Shown here piece by piece: positions 38,421-40,731 of a DNA stretch of 40,731 bases. The DNA lies in IMG/VR virus record IMGVR_UViG_3300042923_001815, positions 1 to 40,731 of that record, one strand, 5' to 3'. The DNA is from a virus. Each line of letters starts with the position of its first letter. Position 1 is the first letter of the stretch. The position numbers and the translations under genes are program-made. The notes below the pieces were generated by a model. The model did no database searches, was not told the origin of the DNA, and worked only from the letters and a program-made list of their open reading frames with translations.

Positions 38421-38657
38421 CTAAGCAGTAATTTTATTTTTGTCTCTTTCAGTGACATCTATGGCAGAAAAAATATCTTCTATAGAGCATTCATAAATAT
38501 CACTCATTTTTTTAATCAGCTCTCTACCAGGTTTTTTATCGCCTTGCTCTATCTTGTATAGCATACTTTTACTAATTTGTAGTGCTTTAGAAGCTTCATC
38601 AGTTGTTTTTACTTTTGAGTTTTCTCTCAGTGTTTTAAAATTTTTATTTTTTGTCAT
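38421..38657 (-). CDS. Cro-like XRE regulator, first gene of the early operon
   Basis: 78 residues from the ATG (MTKNKNFKTL), chosen because GAGGTG lies 6 bases upstream. HTH: TTDEASKALQISKSMLYKIEQGDKKPGRELIKKMSDIYECS. Divergent from the CI-like gene across an operator cluster, the typical position of Cro. Confidence 0.85.
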   Translation of the reverse strand: MTKNKNFKTLRENSKVKTTDEASKALQISKSMLYKIEQGDKKPGRELIKKMSDIYECSIEDIFSAIDVTERDKNKITA

Positions 38658-38690
38658 ATTGTTCACCTCGCTTTCATATATTTAGTATAC

Positions 38691-38830
38691 CACTATTAGT
38701 GACATTGTATACTATTAGTGACAGTGATTTTAGTTCTTTTGCTCACAATAGGTGACATTAGCTTGTATTTACTTTGATTTTCTCATTATTCCAGATTAAT
38801 TTTTGTTGTTTAATGACACTGATTGTGATA
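38691..38830. promoter_or_regulatory. operator cluster between cro-like and CI-like genes
   Basis: Four related sites: CACTATTAGTGACA (38691), TACTATTAGTGACA (38710), CACAATAGGTGACA (38744) and CACTGATTGTGATA (38817, reads best inverted). The first is a perfect CACTA-T-TAGTG dyad. They overlap the predicted divergent promoters. Two sites sit near the cro-like start, one in the middle and one near the CI-like start. Confidence 0.75.
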
Positions 38831-38855
38831 AATTATTAAAATAGGAGGTGGTATT

Positions 38856-39212
38856 TTGGAAATAAATACGAGAATAATAGAGTTGCGTAATGAAATTGAT
38901 AAAACGCAAACTCAATTAGCTGATGATTTAGAAATATCGAGATCAACAATTGCTATGATTGAAAGTGGAGAGAGAAAGCCAGGATACGATCTTTTGTTGA
39001 AAATCGCTGATTACTTTAAAGTTTCTACCGATTATTTACTCGGAAGAGTCAGCGACAAGAACGCATATATAGTAAAAGAAGTTATCGATGGAGATAATGT
39101 TGAAATAGAGGCAGATAGACGGGTATACCCTGATGGACTAACACATGAACAGGTTATCAAGATACTTGAGGACCTTAAGAAAATGGGTTTTAAATGGGAA
39201 GGAAAAGAATGA
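38856..39212 (+). CDS. CI-like XRE phage repressor
   Basis: 118 residues, TTG start after AGGAGG. N-terminal HTH: IIELRNEIDKTQTQLADDLEISRSTIAMIESGERKPGYDLLLKIADYFKVSTDYLLG. The C-terminal about 45 residues are short and have no LexA/CI autoprotease motif, so SOS induction by self-cleavage is not expected. It would repress the divergent early promoter through the operators upstream. Confidence 0.88.
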   Translation: MEINTRIIELRNEIDKTQTQLADDLEISRSTIAMIESGERKPGYDLLLKIADYFKVSTDYLLGRVSDKNAYIVKEVIDGDNVEIEADRRVYPDGLTHEQVIKILEDLKKMGFKWEGKE

Positions 39213-39230
39213 ATACTATAAAAATATACT

Positions 39231-39256
39231 AAATGCCTTAGGGCATTTTTTATTTT
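39231..39256 (+). terminator. terminator after the CI-like gene
   Basis: AAATGCC, loop TTAG, GGCATTT followed by more T. Ends the repressor message before the integrase operon. Confidence 0.85.
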
Positions 39257-39416
39257 GTCTTTATGTGTCGAATCTTGTCTTTATTTCTTGCACGATGTCC
39301 GAAACTCCGACATAGGAACATGATATTTAAAGCAGAATTAATATAATTAACCTACATTAAGAAATTTGCCCTATAGCATATTATCAAAATTAGTGCTAAA
39401 ATTAAAGAACAAAATA

Positions 39417-39430
39417 CGAACACGTGTTCG
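39417..39430. promoter_or_regulatory. perfect SOS (LexA) box upstream of the integrase operon
   Basis: CGAACACGTGTTCG, a perfect 14-bp palindrome matching the Firmicute LexA box CGAAC-N4-GTTCG exactly. It lies 28 bases before the start of the small ORF preceding the integrase. Confidence 0.75.
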
Positions 39431-39458
39431 GTTATTTTTATGAGGGGGTGCACAGATA

Positions 39459-39644
39459 TTGTTGCATGGAGTGTATGGGATTAACAGAGTTATCATAAAT
39501 GGGAGAGAGGTTTACCAGAATATACCGCTCGGTATACTCGACATGGAACAATGTACCTCCACAATTCCACACAATCCTGACGTAAAATTGAATCAGGAGG
39601 TGTTAGATCATAATGAACGGCAGCGTAACCAAGAAGGGAAATAA
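39459..39644 (+). CDS. small ORF overlapping the integrase start
   Basis: 61 residues, TTG start about 10 bases after GAGGGGG. Begins [26 protein letters not shown] and ends QRNQEGK. It overlaps the integrase gene by 32 bp and contains the integrase ribosome site, suggesting translational coupling. Possibly a Xis-like or regulatory protein, but no HTH is evident. Confidence 0.5.
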   Translation: MLHGVYGINRVIINGREVYQNIPLGILDMEQCTSTIPHNPDVKLNQEVLDHNERQRNQEGK

Positions 39645-40731
39645 ATGGTATATGATCATCTACATGATGGATGAGGAAGGCAACAAGAAGCAAAAGTGGA
39701 TACCTTGTGTAGAGTCCAATACCCAAAAGCAAGCTGAAAAAGAACTGACTAAAAAACAGTATGAAATAGAAACAGGTCTTTATGCAGATCCAAAGAACAT
39801 GACCATGTATGACCTTCTAGACGAATATATGAAGCAGGCTGAGAAGAAATTAGAATATAATACAATTCAGAGATACAAAAGCATTATTAAGAATTCGATA
39901 AATCCATACTTTTCTCACTACAAAATTGATAAGGTGAGCCCGCTTCTAATACAAAAATATATTTCAAAGCTTGAATCAGAAGAAAAAGCTCCACGGACAA
40001 TCAAGCAGCATTATATTGTACTCTCTAATGCATTGAAGCAAGCTAAGAAGTGGAGATTAATACAGTATGATCCAAGCACCGACATCGAGCTTCCAAAGGT
40101 GAATAAGAAGCAGATGCAGGTATGGGATATAGAGCAATGTAAAATATTTTTTAATTATATAAAGGATAAGCGATATTACATGCCTATGCTCTTGGCTATA
40201 ACCACAGGAGCTCGGCAAGGGGAAATATCCGCGCTTAAAATCAATGATTACTCATCCAAGGAAGGATATCTTAGAATTGGGCAGTCTATGGATAGGAAGG
40301 GTAATTTAAAAAGTACAAAGACAGAGCGAACAAGAGAGTTTAAGCTTCCTCAGACAACAAGAAAAGAGTTAGACAAACATCTGCGCCAGCTGCGCATAAA
40401 CCGTATGCCTAACCCTGATTTTAATAAAGAGGATTATTTATGTTGGAACAGTCTCGGAAAACCATACACTCCAAAGAGCCTTTATACTCAGTTTGTAAAG
40501 ATATTAGATGAAATTGGACTTCCGCATATCCGATTCCATGATCTGCGTCATAGCTTTGCCACACTTATGCTTGAGGATGGCAGCATAGATATAAAAACTG
40601 TATCGGCTATGCTAGGTCATGCAAAGATCTCCACAACTCAACAGATTTATCAGCATGTAACTGAGAATATGAAGCAGAACTTGGCTGACAATATAGAAGA
40701 GACATTTTTTAAGAAAATTGAAGGTCATTAG
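39613..40731 (+). CDS. int: tyrosine-type site-specific integrase
   Basis: 372 residues. N-terminal AP2-like arm-binding domain ([28 protein letters not shown]), SAM-like core-binding domain (about 65-150), catalytic domain with Arg ([10 protein letters not shown]), HDLRH, GHAKIS and the Tyr nucleophile in [11 protein letters not shown]. It catalyses phage integration and excision. ATG follows AGGAGG. The gene runs to the window edge, so attP or attR would lie just outside. Confidence 0.95.
   Translation: MNGSVTKKGNKWYMIIYMMDEEGNKKQKWIPCVESNTQKQAEKELTKKQYEIETGLYADPKNMTMYDLLDEYMKQAEKKLEYNTIQRYKSIIKNSINPYFSHYKIDKVSPLLIQKYISKLESEEKAPRTIKQHYIVLSNALKQAKKWRLIQYDPSTDIELPKVNKKQMQVWDIEQCKIFFNYIKDKRYYMPMLLAITTGARQGEISALKINDYSSKEGYLRIGQSMDRKGNLKSTKTERTREFKLPQTTRKELDKHLRQLRINRMPNPDFNKEDYLCWNSLGKPYTPKSLYTQFVKILDEIGLPHIRFHDLRHSFATLMLEDGSIDIKTVSAMLGHAKISTTQQIYQHVTENMKQNLADNIEETFFKKIEGH

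Noticed and set aside
38856-39212. LexA-like self-cleaving CI repressor
   Set aside because: At 118 residues there is no room for, or motif of, an S24 peptidase domain.
1-40731. CRISPR array, tRNA or rRNA genes
   Set aside because: No regularly spaced repeats with unique spacers and no tRNA-like cloverleaf or rRNA sequence were seen.
1-40731. att core repeats at the two window edges
   Set aside because: No shared direct repeat was seen between the ends; the window stops exactly at stop codons, so att sites may lie outside.

Overview
The window is a low-GC (mid-to-upper 30s % by eye) temperate siphovirus genome or prophage of a Clostridia-type Firmicute. The evidence is AGGAGG-type ribosome binding sites, frequent TTG/GTG starts, a secreted copper-amine-oxidase-type stalk protein, a Spo0E-like protein, an LLH-type holin, and a P27-type terminase with an HK97-type head module. 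Both window edges fall exactly on stop codons, so no att site is visible. It cannot be told from sequence alone whether the far left genes (1 to about 2030) belong to the phage or to a flanking element.

Layout from right to left, because most genes are on the minus strand. 38421-40731 is the lysogeny module: a tyrosine integrase preceded by a small overlapping ORF and a perfect SOS (LexA) box, and a CI-like repressor divergent from a small XRE protein across a cluster of operator-like repeats. 26615-38362 is the early region: HTH regulators, many cysteine-rich mini-proteins, an HUH rolling-circle-type Rep with a hairpin-rich candidate origin just upstream, a DUF4406 protein, a VRR-NUC nuclease, a PcfK/AcrIIA9-like plus PcfJ pair, DUF3102, a DUF5131 radical-SAM-like protein, an HNH nuclease, a Spo0E-like protein, a J-domain protein and an ArpU/RinA/DUF1492-like regulator. 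A promoter followed at once by a strong hairpin (26507-26571) separates early from late genes.

9109-26479 is the packaging, head and tail module in canonical order: HNH, candidate cos, TerS, TerL, portal, ClpP-type protease, HK97 capsid, decoration-like protein, connectors, major tail protein, tail chaperones with a -1 frameshift site, tape measure, distal tail protein, beta-helix spike. A cell-surface acyltransferase with its own promoter (7816-9000) sits between the spike and the Tal protein. A secreted stalk-domain protein on the plus strand (5477-6094) sits between Tal and the lysis cassette of two holins and an amidase (3685-5345), which ends in a UUCG-loop terminator.

1-3558 is accessory. 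It holds a two-TM coiled-coil protein, a three-gene operon ending in an XRE regulator, a ParM/Alp-type actin with a small ParR-like partner, and two small membrane proteins, one resembling a VirB2/TrbC-type pilin.

The most interesting points are: coexistence of an integrase, an HUH Rep with a candidate origin, and an actin-type partition system; an inverted repeat that should silence translation of the acyltransferase on read-through mRNA but not on mRNA from its own promoter; a LexA box in front of the integrase operon; and a -1 frameshift that adds a zinc finger to the tail chaperone.
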